Source: Bog-756 sp036553725
Lineage (GTDB): Bacteria > Actinomycetota > Acidimicrobiia > Acidimicrobiales > RAAP-2
Direction of reading: 5' to 3'
Length of the DNA: 5,066 bases
Assembly (NCBI GenBank): GCA_036553725.1
Contig: DATBOO010000040.1
Location: 1-5,066 of the forward strand
The translations under genes were made by a program, and so were the position numbers. Below are positions 1-5,066 of the stretch, in pieces. The notes beneath the pieces are model-generated. The model searched no databases, was not told where the DNA came from, and saw nothing but the letters and a program-made list of their open reading frames with translations. The stretch's first letter is position 1; the number at the start of each line of letters is the position of its first letter.

Positions 1-35
1 GAGGGGTGGCCCAGACCGGTCCCCGATGTGGTTTG

Positions 36-41
36 TATGAT
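36..41 (+). promoter_or_regulatory. Candidate -10 box upstream of the exporter operon
   Basis: TATGAT matches the bacterial -10 consensus at five of six positions and stands out in a very G+C-rich region. It lies about 142 nt before the ATPase start codon, so a transcript from here would have a leader of roughly 135 nt. No convincing -35 hexamer is visible 16-18 nt upstream; many actinobacterial housekeeping promoters also lack one. Inverted repeats begin immediately downstream, which would fit regulation at this site. This is a motif call only. Confidence 0.35.
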
Positions 42-42
42 A

Positions 43-62
43 ACCGTGTCAGGGTTCACGGT
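43..62. repeat. 20-bp inverted repeat next to the candidate promoter (possible operator)
   Basis: ACCGTG (43-48) and CACGGT (57-62) are perfect 6-bp inverted arms around an 8-nt spacer. A second, overlapping inverted pair, AACC (42-45) and GGTT (53-56), shares the same bases. The repeat starts just after the TATGAT box, at about the expected transcription start, a usual place for a repressor operator or a leader hairpin. No regulator gene is in the window to link to it. Six-bp arms can occur by chance in G+C-rich DNA. Confidence 0.35.
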
Positions 63-69
63 GCTGGAG

Positions 70-88
70 GTTGCTCGACCGGGGCAAC
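70..88 (+). other. Possible leader hairpin
   Basis: GTTGCTC (70-76) can pair with GGGCAAC (82-88) in RNA, with one G-U pair, closing a 5-nt loop. A further weaker inverted pair, GCGAC (116-120) with GTCGC (131-135), lies downstream. No U-rich run follows either one, so they do not look like intrinsic terminators, and no known riboswitch class is recognised. The rest of 1-183 shows no gene that can be supported. Confidence 0.22.
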
Positions 89-183
89 GCCCTCTTCGCC
101 CTGAGCACCGCCTTTGCGACGCCGGCATTTGTCGCCAGTGGGTGCGGACAGCGGATTGCCCAGGGAGCAGAAGAAAAGGTGTG

Positions 184-1182
184 ATGCATATCGACGACGA
201 TGACGCCCCAGAGGTGGCCGTCGAGGTCGCGGACCTGGTCAAGCGCTATCCGAAGGCGCCGGTCGACTCCGTGGGCGGCATCAGCTTCGGCGTGCGCCGG
301 GGCGAGGTGTTCGGCTTCCTCGGGCCGAACGGTGCCGGCAAGACCACCACCATCGGGATCCTCACCACCAGGATCCGGCCCAGCGCCGGCCGGGCCCGGG
401 TGGCCGGGGTGGATGTGACCGACGACCCGGTCGGGGCCCGGCGGGTCCTGGGCGTGGTCCCCCAGCAGAACAACCTCGACCGTTCCCTGTCCGTACGCCA
501 GAACCTCCTGTTCCATGCCAGCTACCACGGGGTACCCCGGACGATCCGCAAGGCCCGGGCCGACATGCTGCTGGCCCAGTTCGGCCTGGCCGACCGGCCC
601 GACGGGCGGCCGGATGACTTCTCGGGAGGGCAGATCCAGCGGATGATGATCGCCCGGGCCCTCATGCACGAGCCGAAGGTCCTGTTCCTCGACGAGCCGT
701 CGACCGGGCTCGACCCGGCCGCCCGCCTGTTCACGTGGGATCGCATCGCCCAGCTCCGGGCCGAGGGGACGACGGTGGTGATCACCACCCACGACATGGA
801 GGAGGCCGCCACCCTGAGCGACCGGGTGGCGATCATCGACCACGGCCGGCTCCTGGCCCTCGACACACCCGACGCCCTGGTGAGGGGCATGGCCGGCGAG
901 CGGACACTCGACTGCCTGGTGGATCCCGGGGATGCCACCGAGCCGTCCACGGTCCTCGGGGCGCTCGGCCGCTTCGCCCCCGTCGACCGGGTGGAGGAGC
1001 TCGACGACCCCGCGGCGGGCGGATGGCGCTTCCGGGTCTACGTGCAGACCGATCCGGCCTCGGTGGTGGCGCCCGTGGCCCAGGTCATCGGCGATGTCGG
1101 TGCCCGCCTCATAGATGTCCGCCTCGGTGAGCCGACCCTGGAGGACGTCTTCATCCACCTCACCGGGAGGTCGCTGCGGTGA
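184..1182 (+). CDS. ABC-2 type exporter ATP-binding protein (DrrA/NodI-like)
   Basis: This is the 332-aa nucleotide-binding subunit that hydrolyses ATP at the inner face of the membrane to drive the permease encoded next to it. All ABC ATPase motifs are present in order: Walker A GPNGAGKT (47-54), Q-loop VPQQ (92-95), signature FSGGQ (146-150, Phe instead of the usual Leu), Walker B VLFLDE (166-171), D-loop STGLDP (173-178) and H-loop His203. Residues about 240-332 form the C-terminal extension typical of DrrA/NodI-type exporters, ending in the characteristic LEDVF-x-x-LTG pattern (319-327). The ATG at 184 is preferred: AGAAAAGG at 172-179 is a modest ribosome site, and the family begins just before the first beta strand. 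An in-frame GTG at 181 is possible. A longer form from 28 would add 52 unlike residues. The family exports drugs, polyketides, lipids or glycans; the substrate here is unknown. Confidence 0.95.
   Translation: MHIDDDDAPEVAVEVADLVKRYPKAPVDSVGGISFGVRRGEVFGFLGPNGAGKTTTIGILTTRIRPSAGRARVAGVDVTDDPVGARRVLGVVPQQNNLDRSLSVRQNLLFHASYHGVPRTIRKARADMLLAQFGLADRPDGRPDDFSGGQIQRMMIARALMHEPKVLFLDEPSTGLDPAARLFTWDRIAQLRAEGTTVVITTHDMEEAATLSDRVAIIDHGRLLALDTPDALVRGMAGERTLDCLVDPGDATEPSTVLGALGRFAPVDRVEELDDPAAGGWRFRVYVQTDPASVVAPVAQVIGDVGARLIDVRLGEPTLEDVFIHLTGRSLR
1165..1170 (+). promoter_or_regulatory. Ribosome binding site of the permease
   Basis: GGGAGG lies inside the last codons of the ATPase gene, 8 nt before the GTG at 1179. 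It fixes the permease start at that GTG and implies translational coupling through the GTGA start-stop overlap. Confidence 0.75.
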
Positions 1183-2012
1183 CGACCGCGGCAGGAACGG
1201 AAGAGGTGGTGGAGCCGGCACTTCCGGGGCGATCCCGCCCGTGGAGCCCGTGGCGCGCCGCCCTGGCCATCCTGCGCCGCGATCTCTACGTGACCGGCCG
1301 GGAGTTCCCCTTCTTCCTGGCCCAGGTGATCCTCCAGCCGCTGTTCCTGTTGTTCGTGTTCGGAAAGGTCCTGACCCAGTTGGGATACGCCCGGCCCGGC
1401 TACGTCGACGTCCTCTTTCCGGGGTTGGTGGCGCTGGCTGCCGTCCTGACCGGGTTCCAGAGCACGGCGCTGCCGCTGGTCATCGAGTTCTCCTACAGCA
1501 ACGAGATCGAGGACCGTCTATTGGCACCGCTCCCCATCGGAGCGGTGGCCCTGGAGAAGGTGGTGGTCTCGGCCCTGCGGGGGGTGATCGCCGCCGCCGT
1601 CATGTTCCCCATCGGGCTCTGGCTGCTCGGATCGATACCGTGGAGTGCCGGGGCCGCAGCCGGCGTGGCGGCGATGACGGTGATCGGCGCCCTCATCGGG
1701 GCGGCCATGGGCCTCGTGCTGGGGACCTTCGTCTCCCCCAACCGGATCAACCTCACGTTCGCCCTGGTCACGACGCCCCTGTTGTTCACCGGATCGAGTC
1801 AGTACCCGTGGCCCTCGCTCTCGCACATCCGGTGGTTCCAGGTGGTCTCCGCCCTCAACCCGATGACCTATGTGAGCGAGGGGCTCAGGGGACTGATGGC
1901 TCCCGACGTGCCCCACATCCAGACGTGGGTCTGCTTCGTGGTGGCGGTCTTCTCGTTGGTGGTGCTCACCTCGGTGGGCCTGGTGGGATTCCTCCGTCGG
2001 GCGTTGGGCTGA
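1179..2012 (+). CDS. ABC-2 type exporter permease (DrrB/NodJ-like)
   Basis: This 277-aa integral membrane protein is the partner of the preceding ATPase and would form the translocation path, probably as a dimer. It has a short cytoplasmic N-terminus (about 1-44) and about six hydrophobic segments, near residues 45-62, 79-100, 126-150, 157-183, 190-204 and 249-272. The conserved ABC-2 permease signature before the last helix is present as NPMTYVSEGLRGLM (227-240), and the charged SNEIEDRLLAPLP stretch (107-119) matches the usual cytoplasmic coupling segment after the second helix. Length is normal for the family. Its GTG start overlaps the ATPase stop codon by 4 nt, so the two are co-transcribed and probably made in matched amounts. 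No substrate-specific feature is visible. Exporter function is near certain; drug resistance, glycan export and lipid export cannot be told apart. Confidence 0.93.
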   Translation: MTTAAGTEEVVEPALPGRSRPWSPWRAALAILRRDLYVTGREFPFFLAQVILQPLFLLFVFGKVLTQLGYARPGYVDVLFPGLVALAAVLTGFQSTALPLVIEFSYSNEIEDRLLAPLPIGAVALEKVVVSALRGVIAAAVMFPIGLWLLGSIPWSAGAAAGVAAMTVIGALIGAAMGLVLGTFVSPNRINLTFALVTTPLLFTGSSQYPWPSLSHIRWFQVVSALNPMTYVSEGLRGLMAPDVPHIQTWVCFVVAVFSLVVLTSVGLVGFLRRALG

Positions 2013-2105
2013 GCGGCCGGTGGTGCTCATCGGACAGAGTGGAGGTCCCACGCGCCGGGGATGGGACGACTGGTGCCGCCGGCCGGGGCGGAGAGGAGGA
2101 GATCG
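2013..2105 (+). other. Short intergenic gap between permease and ligase
   Basis: This gap has no clear promoter and no terminator hairpin with a U-run, so read-through from the exporter genes into the ligase gene is plausible. An in-frame ATG at 2061 could extend the ligase by 15 residues. The nearest ribosome-like GGAGGT (2041-2046) is 14 nt from that ATG, which is too far for good initiation. Confidence 0.5.
2094..2100 (+). promoter_or_regulatory. Ribosome binding site that decides the ligase start
   Basis: AGGAGGA lies 5 nt before the GTG at 2106 and is the strongest Shine-Dalgarno match near the ligase. It favours this GTG over the ATG at 2061. Confidence 0.75.
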
Positions 2106-3728
2106 GTGAGTGGAACGGGACAGCACGGCTCCGTGCTCCAGGTGGCCCAATTGGCCGCCATGGCGGAGCGCTTTCCGGACGAGGTCGCCTTCCGGGTGAT
2201 CGGGGAGGGGCACCTCACCTTCGGCCAGTGGGACGGCGAGGCCAACCGGCTGGCCCGGGGGATGGCCGGCCTCGGCATCGGCCGTGGCGATCGGGTGGCC
2301 ATCCGGCTGCAGCCTTCGAACGCGGTGCGCTGGGTGATCGCCTACGCGGCCATCCACCGATCCGGCGCGGTGGCCGTGCCCCTGGATCCCCGACTGGCGC
2401 CGGCCGAGGTCGAGCGCATGTTCGTCCACGCCCACGTGGTGGCCCAGGTGGCCGACGGCGACCGGGTCGACGATGCAGTGGCCGCCGACCGGGGACCGGA
2501 GGACGGCTTCCCGCTGGACCTGGTCATCGACGCCACGAGGGGTGACCGGGTCCCGTCTGCTGCCGAGCCTCCGCTGCCGGCCGGGGCCCGGGGGGACCGA
2601 CCCCGGTGCCTCCGCTGGGACGACGTTCTGGACGACGACGGATCCGCCTACCAGGTCCCGGTCGACGACGACGACCTCGCCGACATCATGTTCACGTCGG
2701 GGACCACCGGCCGGCCCAAGGGCGTCGCCGTGCGCCATGCCAACGCCTCGACCGTCCCCAACGGTGCGCCCTCGTGGAGCGGGCAGCTCTGGCTCCACGC
2801 CAGCCCCTTGACCACCTTCGCCGGCCTGGCCTTCGTCTACGCCCCGATGAAGCTCGGGATGGCCTGTGTGTACCAACCCCGCTTCGATGCCGACCGGTGG
2901 CTGGACGTCATCGAATCGGACCGCCCCCAGGCGCTCTTCCTCGTGCCTTCGATGGTCCAGCTGCTGCTGGGACAGCCGCGCTTCGAGGAGGTGGACTTCT
3001 CCTCGGTGGCCATCTGCTCGGTGGGCAGCGCCCCGCTGGCGCCCGCGGCCATCGACCGCCTGCAGGCGCGGATGCCCGACGCCGTCGTCTCCAACAACTA
3101 CGGGATGACCGAAGCCGGGTCGGTCTACTGCGTGATGCCGAAGGGCGAGGCGGTACGGCGCCCGGGCTCGGTGGGAAGGCCGGTCCCCCCCGCCGAAGTC
3201 CGCTGTGTAGGTGCCGACGGAGAGGGGTCTGCGGCCGATGGCTACGGTGAGATCGAACTGCGGATCCCCGGGCGCCCGCGCGAGTACTTCGAAGACCCGG
3301 AGGCGACGGCCACCACGTGGGTCGACGGCTGGCTCCGCACGGGCGACATCGGTCGGATCGACGAGGACGGCTATCTCTACATCGTCGGCCGGGCCAAGGA
3401 CGTGATCATCCGAGGCGGCTCCAACGTGTACGCGGTGGACGTCGAGTCGGTGATCCTCTCGCATCCGGGGGTGGAGGAAGCGGCGGTGATCGGGATCCCC
3501 CACGATGTCCTGGGTGAGGACCTGGCCGCCGTCGTGGTGGTGCGTCCCGGGTGGGAGCTCGGTTCCGAGGAGTTGCGCCGGCACTGCCTCGACTCGCTGG
3601 CCGCCTACAAGGTGCCGCGGCGGTGGGAGTTCACCGACGGGCTGCCCCGCAATCCGGCCGGCAAGGTTCTCAAGGAGGAGCTCCGGTCCCGGTTCGCCGA
3701 CGGTATCGCCGTGAACGAGGGCTCCTGA
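2106..3728 (+). CDS. AMP-forming acyl-CoA ligase (FadD-like)
   Basis: This complete 540-aa class I adenylate-forming enzyme would convert a carboxylic acid, ATP and CoA to an acyl-CoA through an acyl-adenylate, in the cytoplasm. The phosphate loop FTSGTTGRPKG is at 196-206, the adenine-binding NYGMTE at 331-336, the ribose-binding Asp414 in RTGD, the hinge region GRAKD at 428-432, and the C-terminal catalytic Lys520 in NPAGK. The segment usually read as NVYPxEVE is NVYAVDVE here (440-447), a small departure. The stretch before the phosphate loop (about 171-191) is unusually acidic. No carrier-protein domain follows, so it is a free-standing ligase, not a peptide synthetase module. It resembles actinobacterial FadD enzymes for fatty, aromatic, cyclic or steroid-derived acids, but the chain type cannot be read from sequence alone. 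It lies 93 nt after the permease on the same strand and may share its transcript. Confidence 0.93.
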   Translation: MSGTGQHGSVLQVAQLAAMAERFPDEVAFRVIGEGHLTFGQWDGEANRLARGMAGLGIGRGDRVAIRLQPSNAVRWVIAYAAIHRSGAVAVPLDPRLAPAEVERMFVHAHVVAQVADGDRVDDAVAADRGPEDGFPLDLVIDATRGDRVPSAAEPPLPAGARGDRPRCLRWDDVLDDDGSAYQVPVDDDDLADIMFTSGTTGRPKGVAVRHANASTVPNGAPSWSGQLWLHASPLTTFAGLAFVYAPMKLGMACVYQPRFDADRWLDVIESDRPQALFLVPSMVQLLLGQPRFEEVDFSSVAICSVGSAPLAPAAIDRLQARMPDAVVSNNYGMTEAGSVYCVMPKGEAVRRPGSVGRPVPPAEVRCVGADGEGSAADGYGEIELRIPGRPREYFEDPEATATTWVDGWLRTGDIGRIDEDGYLYIVGRAKDVIIRGGSNVYAVDVESVILSHPGVEEAAVIGIPHDVLGEDLAAVVVVRPGWELGSEELRRHCLDSLAAYKVPRRWEFTDGLPRNPAGKVLKEELRSRFADGIAVNEGS

Positions 3729-3764
3729 AAGCCGCGGCCGCGGGCGGTGGGAGCCGTCCCGGCC
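3729..3764. terminator. Convergent gap, possible bidirectional terminator
   Basis: This 36-nt gap between the convergent ligase and SDR genes contains a perfect 12-bp palindrome CCGCGGCCGCGG (3732-3743). It is followed by bases that can fold as GGGCGG (3742-3747) with CCGTCCC (3754-3760) around one bulged T, or more simply as GGGA-GCCG-TCCC (3749-3760). No U-run follows on either strand, so this is not a classical intrinsic terminator. Its position is the main support. Confidence 0.25.
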
Positions 3765-4670
3765 TCAGTCCCGCTTGCCCAGCAGGGGATGGCTGGGCAT
3801 GCCCACCGGCTGCAGGTGCTGGCCCAGGACCTCGTGAAAGTGGTCGGCGACCCCTTGGGGGTTCCACCCGCCCTCCTGCCACATAGTGGCGATCTGGCGG
3901 GGCGTCTGGAACAGGGTGTACCCGTAGCCGGTCCGGCCCACCACCTGCCCGTTGACGAAGGACGCTGCGTCGGAGGCCAGGAAGGCCACCATGGGCGCGT
4001 TGAGGGCGGGATCCTCGTTGGCCGGGGGCTCGGCTCCCTGGTACAGGCCCTCGGTCATCCGGGTGGTTCCCGACGGGGCCATGGCGTTGACGGTGATCCC
4101 GTACTTGCCGAGCTCGACCGCCCACACGAAAGTCATCCCCATGATGGCCGCCTTGGCCGCGCCGTAGTTGGTCTGCCCGAAGTTCCCCCGCAGGCCGGCC
4201 GACGAGGTCATGTTGACGATGCGCCCGTACCCGGCCTCCTTCATGTGGGGCGCGGCGTGCCGGGTGGCGTTGAACGTGCCCTTCTGGTGCACGGCGACGA
4301 CGGCGTCGTAGTCCTCCTCGGTCATCTTGAGCAGCGAGCGGTCTCGGACGATGCCGGCGTTGTTGACCAGGATGTCGATCTGCCCGAAGGCGTCGATGGC
4401 CGTGTCGACGATCCGGCCGGCAGCCTGGTAGTCGCTGACCGAGTCGTGGCTCACCACCGCCTGCCCGCCCGCCGCCGCGATCTCGTCGCAGACCTGGGAG
4501 GCCGGATCCCCGTCCCCACCGCCGGAGGCCCCGTCCCGGCCGTCGAGGCCAACCCCGATGTCGTTGACCACCACCTTGGCGCCTTCCGCGGCCAGGCAGA
4601 GGGCCACCTGGCGGCCGATTCCCCTCCCGGCGCCGGTGACAATGGCGACCCGGGTGTCGAGTAGTCCCAT
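3765..4670 (-). CDS. SDR-family 3-hydroxyacyl-CoA dehydrogenase-like oxidoreductase
   Basis: This 301-aa cytoplasmic NAD(P)-dependent dehydrogenase has the cofactor motif TGAGRGIG (12-19), Asp37 after the second strand (usually favours NAD), NNAG (103-106), and the catalytic Ser156, Tyr169 and Lys173. The NDIG stretch with a glycine-rich insert (36-54), the run VNNAGIVRDRSLLKMTEEDYD (about 102-122) and SSAGLRGNFGQTNYGAAK (156-173) match the acyl-CoA dehydrogenase half of peroxisomal MFE-2 and the actinobacterial Hsd4A-like group. The likely reaction is oxidation of a (3R)-hydroxyacyl-CoA in fatty acid or steroid side-chain breakdown. No hydratase domain is fused; a tail of about 50 residues ends in HPLLGKRD. 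The ATG at 4670 places the cofactor motif at the usual position; a frame open to 4742 would add 24 unlike residues. It converges on the ligase and diverges from the aldolase. SDR membership is near certain; the substrate is inferred by recall of family members. Confidence 0.92.
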   Translation of the reverse strand: MGLLDTRVAIVTGAGRGIGRQVALCLAAEGAKVVVNDIGVGLDGRDGASGGGDGDPASQVCDEIAAAGGQAVVSHDSVSDYQAAGRIVDTAIDAFGQIDILVNNAGIVRDRSLLKMTEEDYDAVVAVHQKGTFNATRHAAPHMKEAGYGRIVNMTSSAGLRGNFGQTNYGAAKAAIMGMTFVWAVELGKYGITVNAMAPSGTTRMTEGLYQGAEPPANEDPALNAPMVAFLASDAASFVNGQVVGRTGYGYTLFQTPRQIATMWQEGGWNPQGVADHFHEVLGQHLQPVGMPSHPLLGKRD

Positions 4671-4676
4671 CGGGCC

Positions 4677-4682
4677 AGGATA
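4677..4682 (-). promoter_or_regulatory. Candidate -10 box for a leaderless SDR transcript
   Basis: Read on the minus strand, TATCCT fits the actinobacterial TAnnnT pattern. It ends 6 nt before the ATG, so transcription would start at or next to the A of the start codon. No Shine-Dalgarno sequence is visible before this ATG, which agrees with leaderless translation, common in actinobacteria. No good -35 hexamer is seen. Confidence 0.4.
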
Positions 4683-4698
4683 GCCACAGCGAGCCGTC

Positions 4699-4716
4699 CC
4701 TGACTCTGGTGTCAGG
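4699..4716. repeat. 18-bp palindrome in the divergent intergenic region (possible operator)
   Basis: CCTGAC (4699-4704) and GTCAGG (4711-4716) are perfect inverted arms around a 6-nt spacer, with one extra C-G pair inside. The site is centred about 37 nt upstream of the SDR start codon, over the -35 region of the proposed SDR promoter, and about 100 nt upstream of the aldolase start. Length and symmetry suit a dimeric regulator such as a TetR or GntR protein. No regulator gene is in the window. Confidence 0.4.
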
Positions 4717-4795
4717 CAATGCCACCCATCGCCCGATACCATCGGCGCGGGCGTGCTGCGCAGAATCGGAACGTCGTGCGCACCGACGATCGTTC

Positions 4796-4802
4796 AGGAG
4801 GT
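4796..4802 (+). promoter_or_regulatory. Ribosome binding site of the aldolase gene
   Basis: AGGAGGT is a near-perfect Shine-Dalgarno sequence 6 nt before the GTG at 4809 and fixes that start. Its presence contrasts with the divergent SDR gene, which has none. Confidence 0.75.
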
Positions 4803-4808
4803 AGGGGA

Positions 4809-5066
4809 GTGGCTGCATTCGTGGAAGACGCCGCTGACGCGGTCCTAGCCGCGGCCAAGGACATGCTGGCCCGCGGGCTGGTGGAGGGCACGGCCGGGAA
4901 CATCTCGGCCCGAAACGAGGACGGCACCATCTGCATCACCCCCTCGTCGATCAGCTACGCCGCCATGGTCCTCGACGACCTGGTGACCGTGGACCCGGAG
5001 GGGAAGGTGATCGCCGGCACCCGTTCGCCGTCGTCCGAAATGGCCCTCCATCTGGCCTGCTACGCG
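4809..5066 (+). CDS. Class II aldolase/adducin family protein, 3' end missing
   Basis: The first 86 residues of a GTG-started gene run off the window end without a stop codon. The sequence matches the N-terminal part of class II aldolases such as L-fuculose-phosphate aldolase and L-ribulose-phosphate 4-epimerase: a helix with ARGLVEGTAGNISAR (21-35), ITPSSISY (43-50), DDLVTVD (56-62), and the SPSSE motif (73-77). Glu77 corresponds to the catalytic acid of fuculose-phosphate aldolase. The zinc-binding HxH pair and the third His lie beyond the window, so an active metal site cannot be confirmed. Members cleave or epimerise sugar phosphates through a zinc-stabilised enediolate, and some act on non-sugar substrates. 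The gene diverges from the SDR gene across 138 nt, so the two may share regulation. Family assignment is strong; the reaction is unknown. Confidence 0.85.
   Translation, partial: MAAFVEDAADAVLAAAKDMLARGLVEGTAGNISARNEDGTICITPSSISYAAMVLDDLVTVDPEGKVIAGTRSPSSEMALHLACYA

Noticed and set aside
28..183. A 52-residue N-terminal extension of the ABC ATPase from the ATG at 28
   Set aside because: It would start ahead of the candidate promoter, has no ribosome site, and adds sequence unlike ABC ATPases, whose domain begins near residue 10 of the shorter form.
49..1221. A 390-codon minus-strand open frame opposite the ATPase
   Set aside because: It is opposite a gene with every ABC motif intact, and its composition is that of an antisense shadow.
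1115..2545. A 476-codon open frame on the plus strand in another reading frame
   Set aside because: It crosses the ATPase end, the permease and the ligase start, and its product is Gly/Arg/Pro-rich without motifs. The frame carrying permease and ligase motifs is the real one.
1518..3584. A 688-codon open frame on the minus strand
   Set aside because: It lies antisense to the permease and ligase, both of which carry complete family motifs. Its product is a low-complexity mix rich in Arg, Gly, His, Pro and Asp with no domain, as expected opposite G+C-biased genes.
46..4716. The 8-mer GTGTCAGG shared by the two upstream regions (46-53 and 4709-4716)
   Set aside because: Between regions of about 180 and 140 nt, a shared 8-mer is expected by chance roughly 0.4 times per strand orientation under equal base frequencies. 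The flanks and symmetry also differ, so it is not evidence of a common operator.
4671..4742. A 24-residue N-terminal extension of the SDR from the codon at 4742
   Set aside because: It runs through the intergenic palindrome and candidate -10 box. The start at 4670 puts TGAGRGIG at residues 12-19, the normal place.
3670..4818. Long open frames overlapping the SDR on both strands (including 3747-4664 plus)
   Set aside because: The SDR frame contains the full cofactor and Ser-Tyr-Lys catalytic set. The other frames are Arg/Gly/Pro-rich and have no recognisable domain.
1..5066. Mobile elements, CRISPR arrays, tRNA or rRNA genes
   Set aside because: No transposase or integrase motifs, regularly spaced repeats, terminal inverted repeats, or tRNA/rRNA-like sequence were seen. 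Base composition looks even across the window.

Overview
This 5.07-kb window is very G+C-rich (roughly two thirds or more by eye) and gene-dense. It uses GTG starts freely and has a start-stop overlap between genes. The protein set is an export ATPase/permease pair, an acyl-CoA ligase, a short-chain dehydrogenase (SDR) of the acyl-CoA type, and a class II aldolase. Together with a possible leaderless promoter, this suggests an actinobacterium rich in lipid or steroid-type catabolism, either a mycobacterium/Rhodococcus relative or a less-studied group such as Acidimicrobiia. The assignment is inferred from style and gene families; no phylogenetic marker is present.

Layout, left to right. Positions 1-183 are a non-coding leader with a possible -10 box (36-41) and short inverted repeats. 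Positions 184-1182 (+) encode an ABC exporter ATPase of the DrrA/NodI type. It overlaps by 4 nt the gene at 1179-2012 (+), its ABC-2 permease partner. After a 93-nt gap, 2106-3728 (+) encodes a complete AMP-forming acyl-CoA ligase. A 36-nt gap separates it from the convergent SDR gene at 3765-4670 (-), which resembles the (3R)-hydroxyacyl-CoA dehydrogenase half of peroxisomal MFE-2 and actinobacterial Hsd4A-like enzymes. A 138-nt divergent intergenic region (4671-4808) holds an 18-bp palindrome and leads into a class II aldolase/adducin-family gene at 4809-5066 (+), which is cut by the window edge.

How the genes may work together. The ATPase and permease almost certainly form one exporter. 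The ligase would activate a carboxylic acid to its CoA thioester, and the SDR would oxidise a 3-hydroxyacyl-CoA or related alcohol, so these two could serve one beta-oxidation-like route. The aldolase could belong to the same catabolic neighbourhood, but its substrate cannot be read here. Nothing in the window is clearly a new system. The points most worth a second look are the two intergenic regulatory regions and the exporter/ligase association.
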